Assembly: GCA_019636625.1 (NCBI GenBank)
Contig: JAHBXE010000008.1
Coordinates: 96,492 to 160,491 of the forward strand
From: Phycisphaeraceae bacterium
GTDB lineage: Bacteria > Planctomycetota > Phycisphaerae > Phycisphaerales > UBA1924
Reading direction: 5' to 3'
DNA: 64,000 nucleotides
Shown here: in pieces, positions 35,623-44,025 of the stretch
Layout: each line of letters begins with the position of its first letter
How positions within the stretch are numbered: position 1 is the stretch's first letter
Notes under the pieces: generated by a model
Database searches by the model: none
What the model saw: the letters and a program-made list of their open reading frames with translations, nothing else
What the model was told of the DNA's origin: nothing
Made by a program: the position numbers and the translations under genes

Positions 35623-36477
35623 TTACACGGGGGTCCTGCCGGCCAAGGCGAGGGCGCAAATGTCATAGACGACATGCACCCCCACCGCGATCCCGAAGCC
35701 TCTGAGAGCAAACACGGCCCCGAAGTACAGCCCCGCAACCAGGAACGAGGCCGCCTTCATCGCGTCGATCCCGCCGTGAGGACTGGCGACATCGTGGTAG
35801 GCCGTGAACGCCGCGGCGGAAAGAACGACGGCGGTGATGGTGCCGGTCTTGGCGGAGATTCTGCCGAGATCGACCAGCAGGAGGCGCATCGCAGAGACGC
35901 CGAGAAAGCGGAAGAGAAACTCCTCGTAGAGCCCGGCGCCGATGGCCACGATGACGGCGGACTTCCATGGGAGCTTGGTGAGGGGATCGGCGGCGTCGGG
36001 CTGCCATGCGGGTCGGGGTTCGACGCCCAGGGCCATGTTGAGGAGAGCAAAGAAAACCACCAGGGGCATGGTGAGCGCGAGGGACTCACCCGCCATGCCG
36101 AGGACCACGGCGGGACGGACGCTCCATCGATGGTGGACGGACACGTGCCATATCACGAGCGCGAAGATGATGGCAATGGACGGGAGCGAAGGGCCGGCGA
36201 TGCCCAAGTCTCTGAAGAAGCCGAGGAGAAGGCTGTGGGCTCGGATGGTCTGGATGGGGGCGGATTCACCGGTCAGATACAGGCGCGAACCGATCTCAAA
36301 GGCCAGAATGAGGGGGACGAGCAGCGCAAGGATGTGGAGCGGTCGCTTGATCAGCGAGGCGTAGTCTTCACCCGTGCGTCGGCGCAGGGTGACGGGCCGG
36401 TGCTGCATCTTCCACCCGGAACCCGGGCGCGATCCCGACCCTCTTCCCCCGGCACGGCTTGAACGGCGGCTGGCCAT
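35623..36477 (-). CDS. CPBP-family intramembrane protease (CAAX/Abi type)
   Basis: The 284-residue protein has about seven membrane segments. The three family motifs are visible: YEEFLFRFLG (EExxxR, catalytic Glu pair), FTAYHD (FxxxH) and HVVYDI (HxxxD/N). Members cleave membrane-associated substrates or handle prenylated and peptide targets; the substrate here is unknown. The first 23 residues are basic and low complexity, and Met24 (MQHRPVTLRR) is an alternative start. Confidence 0.82.
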   Translation of the reverse strand: MASRRSSRAGGRGSGSRPGSGWKMQHRPVTLRRRTGEDYASLIKRPLHILALLVPLILAFEIGSRLYLTGESAPIQTIRAHSLLLGFFRDLGIAGPSLPSIAIIFALVIWHVSVHHRWSVRPAVVLGMAGESLALTMPLVVFFALLNMALGVEPRPAWQPDAADPLTKLPWKSAVIVAIGAGLYEEFLFRFLGVSAMRLLLVDLGRISAKTGTITAVVLSAAAFTAYHDVASPHGGIDAMKAASFLVAGLYFGAVFALRGFGIAVGVHVVYDICALALAGRTPV

Positions 36478-36480
36478 GAT

Positions 36481-36511
36481 GAAACAAACGGACCGCCGAA
36501 AGGCGGCGGTC
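36481..36511 (-). terminator. Rho-independent terminator after rpsT
   Basis: On the minus strand an 8-bp stem (GACCGCCG pairing with CGGCGGTC, loop CCTTT) is followed by CGTTTGTTTC. It lies 34 bp beyond the rpsT stop and just before the CPBP gene start. Confidence 0.75.
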
Positions 36512-36544
36512 GCGGGCCAATCGTAGCGGAATGTCGAGAAGGGC

Positions 36545-36829
36545 TCAGGCCTTGGCGGCGGGCGCGTTCTTCTTGGCCTTCAGGGCCGCGCTCATGCGGC
36601 TCTTGCGGCGGGCGGCCTGGTTCTTGTGAATGACGCCCTTGGCAGCGGTCTTGTCCACGATCTTGGCGCACTCACGCATGGCCTTGGTTGCATCCTCGAC
36701 CGATCCGTGAACCAGCTTGTCGCGGAACTCCTTGATCGCGTCGCGCATGGTGCGGAGGCGCCAGCGGTTGCGGGCGCGGGCTTTCTCGTTCTGACGGATG
36801 CGCTTCTTCGCGGAGAGGGAGTGTGCCAT
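36545..36829 (-). CDS. rpsT: 30S ribosomal protein S20
   Basis: The 94-residue basic protein starts MAHSLSAKKRIRQNEKARAR, the family signature. It continues as the helical S20 fold (NRWRLRTMRDAIKEFRDKL) with the conserved GVIHKNQAARRKSRM near the C-terminus. It binds 16S rRNA in the body of the small subunit. It is a single-gene unit with its own promoter (36887-36914) and terminator (36481-36511). Confidence 0.96.
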   Translation of the reverse strand: MAHSLSAKKRIRQNEKARARNRWRLRTMRDAIKEFRDKLVHGSVEDATKAMRECAKIVDKTAAKGVIHKNQAARRKSRMSAALKAKKNAPAAKA

Positions 36830-36886
36830 GTGCGGATCGGATCCAAAGAGAATGGGACAGGGCCGCCCACCGACGGCCGGGAGGGA

Positions 36887-36914
36887 AGTATCGCCTGTGC
36901 CCGGCGCGAATCAA
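36887..36914 (-). promoter_or_regulatory. Predicted sigma-70-type promoter of rpsT
   Basis: On the minus strand TTGATT (36914-36909) and GATACT (36892-36887) are separated by 16 nt. They lie about 60 bp upstream of the rpsT start. Confidence 0.45.
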
Positions 36915-37005
36915 GCCCCCGGAAGGCTGGAAGAGCCGGTATTCACCCCCCAGGTCCCGTCTGGCAGCCGATGCCAGCCGCCTTTGGAGGGATGGGACTG
37001 GGCAC

Positions 37006-37034
37006 TTGCCAAGGCCCCCCTCGGGGTTTACTGT
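37006..37034 (+). promoter_or_regulatory. Predicted promoter of tRNA-Arg
   Basis: TTGCCA (37006-37011) and TACTGT (37029-37034) are spaced 17 nt apart. The predicted start would fall around 37041, just before the mature tRNA 5' end. Confidence 0.4.
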
Positions 37035-37044
37035 TGCTCCGGAT

Positions 37045-37118
37045 GCGGGCATAGCTCAACTGGATAGAGCACCTGACTACGGATCAGGAGGTTGTGGGTT
37101 CGACTCCTACTGCCCGTG
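37045..37118 (+). tRNA. tRNA-Arg (anticodon ACG)
   Basis: The 74-nt sequence folds as a full cloverleaf. The acceptor stem is GCGGGCA/TGCCCGT with one G-T pair at the end. The D arm contains AGCTCAACTGGATAGAGC, and the anticodon stem CCTGA/TCAGG encloses loop CTACGGA with anticodon ACG. The T arm is GTGGG-TTCGACT-CCTAC. No CCA is encoded. It reads CGU and, after A-to-I editing, CGC and CGA codons. Confidence 0.96.
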
Positions 37119-37203
37119 TTTCCCTTCCTGAAGCTGGGTTGTGTACAGCGGCGGCGGGTACCGCCCCGGTCGGGGTCTGTCCGTGCCGGACGAGGAATGG
37201 GAC

Positions 37204-37247
37204 CCAAAACGAGAAGAGGCCGCGGTTCCTCGTGGGATGCCGCGGCC
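37204..37247 (-). terminator. Rho-independent terminator of the large repeat-protein gene
   Basis: On the minus strand an 8-bp stem (GGCCGCGG/CCGCGGCC) with a 14-nt loop is followed by TCTTCTCGTTTT. It lies 28 bp beyond the stop codon at 37276. Confidence 0.7.
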
Positions 37248-37275
37248 CCGTTCGAACATCTCTCTCCCCGCGACC

Positions 37276-40200
37276 TTAGAAGCAACCCGCGGCGAACTTG
37301 TTGAGGAAGCACTGGAAGTCGTTGGCGGTGAGGGCCGGCGTGCCGGTGCTGCCGTCGCAGTTGGCGTAGGGGTCACCCATCGCGAACTTGTTCAAGAAGC
37401 ACTGGAAGTCGTTGGCGGTGAGGGAAGGGGCGCCGGTGCTGCCGTCGCAGTTGGCGTAGCAGGTGACGAAGACGCGCACGTAGTTGGGGCCGTAGATCAC
37501 GAAGCCGCGCTTGTTGGCCGAGAGGGGCGGGTAGATCACGGAGTCGAACTGGCCTGTCACGGTGGGGCCGGAGACAACGTCGTATGTCGAGTTTGTGGGC
37601 GGATCAAAGGCGTTGAGAACGGACAGATGGAGCAGGCCGCCCACCTGGAGGGCGCCGTTGCCGCCGATCTGGTCATACGAAGAGGTCGAGGCGATCTGGC
37701 ATGCGTAGGTGGATTCGCTGGTGAGGATCTTGGCGCCGGACGGCATGACATCGATGCGGCTGATCGGGCCCGGCGTGCCGAAGGGCTGGTCCGGGGCGAT
37801 GGTGCCGCGGATTGTAATGTTGCCGTACAGGCGGCCGGAGCCCGCGAGCGTCTGCGCGGCGCCGATGGTGAGCGGGTTAGCGGCGTCGCCCTGACCCCAG
37901 ATGTACGACGAGTCGCTGTTGAGCGAGGTCGCCTGGAGGATGGTCGTGCCCGAGCCCGCGATCGTGGCCGCGGCGGGAGCGATGATCCGCGTGGTGTTTC
38001 CCGGTGCGGCGAGCCGCTGGACGAAGAGGGCGCCGTTGTTGATGACGCCGCCGGGAGCCAGCGTTAGCGCTGAAGCATCGTTCACGAGCACGCTGGAACC
38101 GGGCGTGATGGTGGGCCCATCGAAGGTCACGGTGCCCACTGTCCCGAAGCTCTGGCCGGCGGTGTTGGTGAGGGAACCGCCGATGATGGTGCAGTTCTCG
38201 AACCCGCCGCCGGAGGTTGTGGTGTTGGTGCTGCTCATGACACCGGACGAGCCGTTCGTGAGCGTGATCCCACGGACGTACCAGAAGCCCGCGTTGGACG
38301 AGGTGATGGTGCCGTTGTTGGTCTTGGGCTGATCAACAAGGACGATCCCCTTGCTCGCAGGCCCGCTCGCGTTGGGGGAGTTGTCGGCATGGATCGTGCC
38401 GTCGTTGACCAGTCGCGTGAAGATTCGGCCGTAGCCGCGGACTTGCTGGTTGGTGCCGAGTGTCAGCGTGTTGGCGGTGGCGGCGTAGAAGAGGTAGGCG
38501 GAGTCGTTGTCGCCGTTGCCGGTCTGGATGCCCTGGAGGCGGATAGTGCCGGTGCCGTTGATGGTGACGTTGGCGCCGGCGACGAGACGGGTGGCATTAC
38601 CGGGCGCGGCGGGCTTGCTGATGAGCCACGTGCCGTTGTTGGTGATGTCGGTGGTGATGGACACCAGGGCGGCGTCCTCGATCTGGTGGATCCCGCTGAC
38701 GGTGAGGTTGCTCAGGGTGTTGGAACCGAAGTACTGGAACAGGCCCGTGCCGCTGGTGGTAAAGCCGCCGCCGGTCATCGTGGCGTTGACCATCTGGACG
38801 GGGCTGACCGAATCGGTCGAGATGACCTGCGCGGCGGGGTTGCCGGTGACGGTGACGCCGTTGAACTGGAGAACGCCACCGTTGGATGCGGTCATGGTCC
38901 CGTTGTTGGTCTTCGGCCTGTCGCGCATGAAGATGCCCTTGCCGGCAACGTCGGCGTTGACGGCACCGTTGTTCACGAGTTGGCTGTAGATCCGGCCGTA
39001 CCCGGCAATCGAGTGCCCGGCGGCGTTGGTGAGAACATCGTTGACCGTGCCGTAGGTGAGGTACGCGGAGTCGTTGTCGCCGTTACCGCTCCCTATGCCT
39101 TGGAGGCGGATGGTGCCCGTGCCGGAGATGGTGGCATTGGTGGGGAGGCCCGTGCCGCCGGTGGAGATGCGCGTCGCGTTGCCCGGGGCGGCGGGGTTGC
39201 TGACCACCCAGAGTCCGTTGTTAATCACACCGCCCTCGCGGATGTTGACCTGGGTGGCATCCATGACCATGCTGTTGTTGAGGAGGGTCACGCTGTTGAG
39301 CTGGCCGGAGCCGTAGAACTGGACACCGCCGCCTGTGCCGGCGCCGCTCAGCGTGCCGCCCTCAACCAGGCCCCAGTTGAAGAACTGCACGGGGCTGTTG
39401 TCGCTCGAAAGCACAACGCCGCTGGCGTTCTGGGTGAGCGAAGTGCGGAACTGGAGCACGCCGCCGTTGCTGGCCGTCATCGTGCTGTTGTTCCACTTGG
39501 GCCGGTCGACCATGAAGATGCCCTTGCCGGCGATGTCGGCATTGACGGTGCCCAGGTTGCTCAACGGCGCGTAGATCCGGCCGTAACCACGGATCGAATG
39601 CGTGGCGGCGTTGGTGAGCACGTCGGCGACCGTGGTGTAGGTGATGTAAGCGGAGTCGTTGTCGCCGTTGCCGCCGCCGACGCCCTGCAGACGGACGGTG
39701 CCATTGCCGGAGATGGTTGTGCTGACGCCGGCGGTGGCGATGCGGGTGGCGTTGCCTGGTGCGGCGGGTGTGCTGATGGTCCACGTGCCGTTGTTGACCA
39801 CGCCGGCGGCACCGATGTTCACCTGCGCGGCGTCGGTGACGGCGTTCACACCCTGCATGGTCACGCCGTCGACGGCGCAGAAACCGAAGTACTGGATGCC
39901 GCTGTTGGCGCCGGCGCCGTTGAGTGTGCCCCCGGAAACGAGGGCCCCGTTGGTGGCGATCTGCACGGGGCTGTTATCGCTGGACTGCATGACGCCGTTG
40001 GCAGTCTGGGTCATGCTCGTGCGGAGCTGGATGACCCCGCCGTTGGTCGCGGTGATCAGGCCGTCGTTGGTCTTACCGAACTGCTGCAGGAACAGGCCCT
40101 TGCCGTTCTGGTCGGCGTTGACGGTGCCATTGTTGTTGAACGGGGCGTAGATCCGGCCCGCGCCGGCAACGATGGACCCGGCGGCGTTGGTCAACCCACA

Positions 40201-40680
40201 CCCGGGGGAGTTGGTGATGTACGCGGAGTCGTTGTCGCCGTTGCCGTTGGCGGCGAGGCGGAGCACGCCGCCGCCGGAGTGGACGACATTGGCCGCGTTG
40301 GCGGCCAGCCGCGTCAAGTTGCCTGGAGCGCCAGGGCCAGAAATCTGGATCAGGCCGGCGTTGACGATGTTACCGCCGACGGAAAGCTGCGCGTTGTCGA
40401 AAATGCTCAGCAGGACGGACGGGTTGCTGATCGTGAGCGTGCCGCACTGCCCTCCGCCGTTGTTCTGCAGCGAAACGGTGTATGGACCGGTCAGACCCAG
40501 CGTCACGGGGGTGGTGGCCAGCGGCACGCCCGAGGTCCACCTGCTGACATCGAACCAGTTTCCATCCACGGGCAGGGCCCAGTTGGATTGAGCGTGGGCG
40601 GCGGAACCGACGGCCAGCACCGCTCCCGCGGCGGTGGCGAGCAGCATCGGACGGACACGACGACGGCAAGTGTGAATCAC
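37276..40680 (-). CDS. Large secreted repeat protein with two dockerin-like modules
   Basis: This 1134-residue protein has a signal peptide (about residues 1-30, ending GSAAHAQ). The body is rich in Gly, Asn, Thr and Ser. It contains four repeats of about 190 residues, each marked by GNGDNDSAY, then GYGRIY or GAGRIY, then a K-x-NNGTMTASNGG-like strand; at DNA level they recur every 567-585 bp. This pattern suggests a right-handed beta-helix, as in autotransporter passenger domains. Two Cys-containing dockerin-like modules (NCDGSTGAPSLTANDFQCFL, then the end NKFAAGCF) close it. It is probably surface-attached and involved in adhesion or matrix; no enzyme motif is visible. It is divergent from the sigma factor gene across about 190 bp. 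The plus-strand frame at 38389-40758 is its antisense shadow. Confidence 0.82.
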   Translation of the reverse strand: MIHTCRRRVRPMLLATAAGAVLAVGSAAHAQSNWALPVDGNWFDVSRWTSGVPLATTPVTLGLTGPYTVSLQNNGGGQCGTLTISNPSVLLSIFDNAQLSVGGNIVNAGLIQISGPGAPGNLTRLAANAANVVHSGGGVLRLAANGNGDNDSAYITNSPGCGLTNAAGSIVAGAGRIYAPFNNNGTVNADQNGKGLFLQQFGKTNDGLITATNGGVIQLRTSMTQTANGVMQSSDNSPVQIATNGALVSGGTLNGAGANSGIQYFGFCAVDGVTMQGVNAVTDAAQVNIGAAGVVNNGTWTISTPAAPGNATRIATAGVSTTISGNGTVRLQGVGGGNGDNDSAYITYTTVADVLTNAATHSIRGYGRIYAPLSNLGTVNADIAGKGIFMVDRPKWNNSTMTASNGGVLQFRTSLTQNASGVVLSSDNSPVQFFNWGLVEGGTLSGAGTGGGVQFYGSGQLNSVTLLNNSMVMDATQVNIREGGVINNGLWVVSNPAAPGNATRISTGGTGLPTNATISGTGTIRLQGIGSGNGDNDSAYLTYGTVNDVLTNAAGHSIAGYGRIYSQLVNNGAVNADVAGKGIFMRDRPKTNNGTMTASNGGVLQFNGVTVTGNPAAQVISTDSVSPVQMVNATMTGGGFTTSGTGLFQYFGSNTLSNLTVSGIHQIEDAALVSITTDITNNGTWLISKPAAPGNATRLVAGANVTINGTGTIRLQGIQTGNGDNDSAYLFYAATANTLTLGTNQQVRGYGRIFTRLVNDGTIHADNSPNASGPASKGIVLVDQPKTNNGTITSSNAGFWYVRGITLTNGSSGVMSSTNTTTSGGGFENCTIIGGSLTNTAGQSFGTVGTVTFDGPTITPGSSVLVNDASALTLAPGGVINNGALFVQRLAAPGNTTRIIAPAAATIAGSGTTILQATSLNSDSSYIWGQGDAANPLTIGAAQTLAGSGRLYGNITIRGTIAPDQPFGTPGPISRIDVMPSGAKILTSESTYACQIASTSSYDQIGGNGALQVGGLLHLSVLNAFDPPTNSTYDVVSGPTVTGQFDSVIYPPLSANKRGFVIYGPNYVRVFVTCYANCDGSTGAPSLTANDFQCFLNKFAMGDPYANCDGSTGTPALTANDFQCFLNKFAAGCF

Positions 40681-40869
40681 GGCAAGCTCCCTTTATTCGG
40701 ACCTCTCGAGCGGGTTCTCCCCCGGGTTTCGTTCACTTTGGACCTGCACAGGCCCTGACCGCCCCGGCTCTCAAGCCCTAGACGGCAAGCCCCGCACACC
40801 TGACAAAATCGCGACGCAAATCCGCCCGACTGCGGTCGCTCTCTTGCTGTTCGGTGGTAGATTGGTGTT

Positions 40870-41457
40870 GTGTACGCGCAGACCACAACGCATGGGACTC
40901 TTCTGGCCCGGCTCTCCGGCGGCGGCGATTCGGCCGCGTGGCGAGAGTTCTGCGAGCGCTACGAGGAGCTGATCCGCAGTTTCGCGAGGCGGCGTGGGCT
41001 GTCCGCGTCCGATTGCGACGATGTGCTGCAGGATGTGATGCTGGCGCTGACCAAGGCCATGCCCGGGTTCCGGTATGACCCGGCGAAGGGCAAGTTCCGG
41101 TCGTACCTGAAGACGGTCACGCTGCACGCGATTCTTCGAAAATCACGTCAGGAACCGGCGGGGGCCTCGCTATCTCTGGGCGACGGGAGCGTTTCCCGCG
41201 CGATCGAGGATGAAACCGAGGACACCTGGGAAGCCGAGTGGAGGCAGTACCACTTGCGGACCGCCATGAAGACGATTCGGGCCGAGTTCAACGCCGCGGA
41301 TCTCGAGGCCTTCGACCGATACGGCGTGGGCGGGGAGGAAGCGTCAGCGGTGGCCAAGGACCTCTCACTCTCGATCGATCAGGTGTACCAGGCCAAGTCG
41401 CGTGTGCTCAAGCGGCTGAGCCAGGTGATCGCAAAGCAGGTCGAGGAAGAAGGCTGA
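40870..41457 (+). CDS. ECF-type RNA polymerase sigma factor
   Basis: The start is a GTG. The 195-residue protein has a sigma region 2 (DSAAWREFCERYEELIRSFA, SDCDDVLQDVMLALTKAMPG, FRYDPAKGKFRSYLKTVTLH). Region 4 lies near the C-terminus (VAKDLSLSIDQVYQAKSRVL). It directs RNA polymerase to a specific set of promoters. The kinase gene follows 47 bp downstream, an arrangement seen for planctomycete ECF groups linked to Ser/Thr kinases. The kinase may activate or respond with it. No anti-sigma factor gene is adjacent. Confidence 0.9.
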   Translation: MYAQTTTHGTLLARLSGGGDSAAWREFCERYEELIRSFARRRGLSASDCDDVLQDVMLALTKAMPGFRYDPAKGKFRSYLKTVTLHAILRKSRQEPAGASLSLGDGSVSRAIEDETEDTWEAEWRQYHLRTAMKTIRAEFNAADLEAFDRYGVGGEEASAVAKDLSLSIDQVYQAKSRVLKRLSQVIAKQVEEEG

Positions 41458-41504
41458 CACCCTCATCCGGTCGCCGGCAACGGGCCACTCCCCCGCTTCT
41501 CATC

Positions 41505-44006
41505 ATGGAAACTTCATCGAACTGGTTTGAAGATCCGGCGCTGCTGACCGCGGAGGTGAAGCGAGCCAAGGCGGTGCGGTCGCCGGGGCTCCACATACGC
41601 GGGTATGACAACCCCGTTGAGCTGGCGCGGGGCGGGCAGGGCATCGTGTACCGCGCCGTGCAGCGGTCCACCCACCGCCAGGTCGCGGTCAAGGTCCTTC
41701 TCGACGGCGGGCTGGCGTCGGGCGTGGCGCAGCGTCGTTTCGAGCGGGAGATTGACATGGTGGCGTCGCTCCGCCACCCCAACATCGTCAGCGTGTACGA
41801 CAGCGGCACGACGGACGATGGCCGGCTGTACCTCGTCATGGAGTTTGTCGAGGGGGTGCCACTCGACAAGTTCTGGCCTTCGACCCCGCCGATGCGCGAG
41901 GCGCTCTCGGTGCTCGCGACCGTGGCGGAAGCGGTTCAATATGCGCACCAGCGCGGCGTGATCCATCGCGATCTCAAGCCATCGAACATCCGCGTGGATT
42001 CGGCCGGCCAGCCCCACATCCTGGACTTCGGCCTTGCCAAGGCCGCCTCGCGAGAGGATAGAGACCGGGAGGCCACGCTGAGCACCACGGGCCAGTTCAT
42101 GGGCTCGCTGCCCTGGGCGAGCCCGGAGCAGGCGGTCGGGAATCCGGATTCGATCGATGCCCGCACAGATGTGTACTCGCTGGGAGTCGTTCTGCACCAG
42201 GTGCTGACCGGGCGATTCCCGTACGATGTCACCGGAGGGCTCAAGGCGGCCCTGGACAACATCATCCATGCGGAGCCGACGCGCGCGGACCGGATTCGTC
42301 CGGAGGTCGGGGATGAAGTGTCCACCATCGTCGCCAAGGCGCTGGCGAAGGACCCCGAGCGGCGGTACCAGAGCGCCGGCGACCTGGCGCGGGACATCCG
42401 TCGGTACCTCGCCGGAGAGCCCATCGAGGCCAAACGCGACAGCGCGTGGTACACACTGCGCAAGACGATGAGGCGGTACCGGATCGTGGTCGGCGCGGCG
42501 TCGGTGGTGCTGATCGCCTCGCTTGTCGCGCTCCTGGTGACACTCAGCGCTCTTGGAGAAGCGCGACATCAGAGGGACCGGGCGGAGGCCCAATCGGCTC
42601 GGGCCCTGGCCGAGGCGGCGCGGGCGAAGGCCGTGTCGCGGTTTGTTGAAACCATGCTCGGCGCGGCGGACCCGGGCAAGGAGGGCAAGGACATCCGCGT
42701 GGTGGATGTGCTGGGTCCCGCATCACGGCTCGCCGAGCAGACCCTCCGCGACCAGCCGCACGCACGCTCGGCGGTGCACGGAGTGCTCAGTTCCGCGTAC
42801 CGCAACCTCCAGATGTACGAGGAGGCGGTGCGCGAAGCGCGCGTGGCGATCGACATCGCGGAGCGCGAGTTCGGGGGCAAGGGGGTTGAAACCTCGCTGG
42901 CCCGAACGGCGCTCGCCGCGGCGTTGACCGACATGGGCCGGCCGGAGGAGGGGCTGCGCGAGGCGACGCAGGCCCACGCCCTGGCGGTGGAGGCGGAAGG
43001 GCCGGACAGCCGCGCAGCCCTGGAGGCCCAGATGGCGATGGGCAGCGCGCTGGACGACCTGCAGCGGACGGACGAGGCGCTCGCGCTCAAGCGACAGATC
43101 GCGGAGCGTGCGGCCAAGGTGCTCGGACCCGAGGCGCAGGAGACGCTGGGCGCGGAGGGGAACCTGGGACGGACGTACTACGTGCTGGGCCGGCTCGATG
43201 AGGCAATCTCGTTGCTGGAGTCCGTGGTCGAACGATCGGGGCGCGTTCTGGGCCCGGACAACATCGCAACGCTGGCGCCGATCAGCACGCTGGTGTCGGC
43301 GTACAACGCCAAGGGGCACTACGACAAGTCCGAACCACTACTCAAAGATGCGTGGGAGCGACTGAAACGAACGTACGGCCCGGAGAGCCACACGGCGCTG
43401 GTGTACGCGAACAACTACGCCGTGCTGCTCAACAACACGGGACGGTCGGCGGAGGCGCTGCCGATCGCGGAGCAGGCGCTGGCGGGGTTGACGGACCTGC
43501 ACGGGCCGGATCATGTCACGGTCCTGCGGCTGACGACGCTCATCGGGTCCATCCATGGGCGACTGGGTGATCAGGCCAAGCAACTGGAATGGCAGCAGCG
43601 GGCGCTGGAGGCCGCGGACCGCACGCTCGGCCGGACGCACCAGACCACGGTGTACATCCGGAACAACTACGCGTCAACGCTCGGGGCCCTGGGGCGATAC
43701 GACCAAGCCGTGGCGGAGTTCCGCCGGTGCGCCGAGGATGCGGACCGCGCGTTCAGCGCCGACCACTCGATGCCCCCGGCGGTGCGGTACAACCTGTGCA
43801 AGAACCTGATTCTTGCCGGGCGTGAGAGCGAGGCGCTCGACATCCTGCCCCGCGCCGCGGAGCAACTGCTCAAGTCCCTGGGACCGGAGAGCGATTGGAC
43901 GCGCGGCGCGATCGACGACCTGGCCGAGCTGCTGGACAAGCACGGGCGACCTGAGGACGCGGCAGCGTGGCGGTCCCGCCTGAAGACGGGCGATACGCCG
44001 CGATGA
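41505..44006 (+). CDS. Transmembrane Hanks-type Ser/Thr protein kinase with C-terminal TPRs
   Basis: From ATG 41505 the protein is 833 residues. The kinase domain (about 35-300) has a Gly-rich loop (ARGGQGIVYRAV), the Lys in VAVKVLL, catalytic HRDLKPSN, DFG in LDFGLAKA, and SPEQ in the activation segment, so it should be active. A single membrane segment (about 325-348, VVGAASVVLIASLVALLVTL) separates it from about 480 residues of tetratricopeptide repeats, expected in the periplasm as a sensor or scaffold. The longer frame from 41238 overlaps the sigma gene and was not used. The sigma factor upstream is the likely regulatory partner. Confidence 0.92.
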   Translation: METSSNWFEDPALLTAEVKRAKAVRSPGLHIRGYDNPVELARGGQGIVYRAVQRSTHRQVAVKVLLDGGLASGVAQRRFEREIDMVASLRHPNIVSVYDSGTTDDGRLYLVMEFVEGVPLDKFWPSTPPMREALSVLATVAEAVQYAHQRGVIHRDLKPSNIRVDSAGQPHILDFGLAKAASREDRDREATLSTTGQFMGSLPWASPEQAVGNPDSIDARTDVYSLGVVLHQVLTGRFPYDVTGGLKAALDNIIHAEPTRADRIRPEVGDEVSTIVAKALAKDPERRYQSAGDLARDIRRYLAGEPIEAKRDSAWYTLRKTMRRYRIVVGAASVVLIASLVALLVTLSALGEARHQRDRAEAQSARALAEAARAKAVSRFVETMLGAADPGKEGKDIRVVDVLGPASRLAEQTLRDQPHARSAVHGVLSSAYRNLQMYEEAVREARVAIDIAEREFGGKGVETSLARTALAAALTDMGRPEEGLREATQAHALAVEAEGPDSRAALEAQMAMGSALDDLQRTDEALALKRQIAERAAKVLGPEAQETLGAEGNLGRTYYVLGRLDEAISLLESVVERSGRVLGPDNIATLAPISTLVSAYNAKGHYDKSEPLLKDAWERLKRTYGPESHTALVYANNYAVLLNNTGRSAEALPIAEQALAGLTDLHGPDHVTVLRLTTLIGSIHGRLGDQAKQLEWQQRALEAADRTLGRTHQTTVYIRNNYASTLGALGRYDQAVAEFRRCAEDADRAFSADHSMPPAVRYNLCKNLILAGRESEALDILPRAAEQLLKSLGPESDWTRGAIDDLAELLDKHGRPEDAAAWRSRLKTGDTPR

Positions 44007-44025
44007 ATCGGGATGATGCGCCGGA

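Noticed and set aside
38389..40758. 789-codon plus-strand frame
   Set aside because: It lies opposite the large dockerin-tailed repeat protein, which has a signal peptide, family tail and terminator. Val/Ala/Asp/Gly-rich composition is typical of an antisense shadow.
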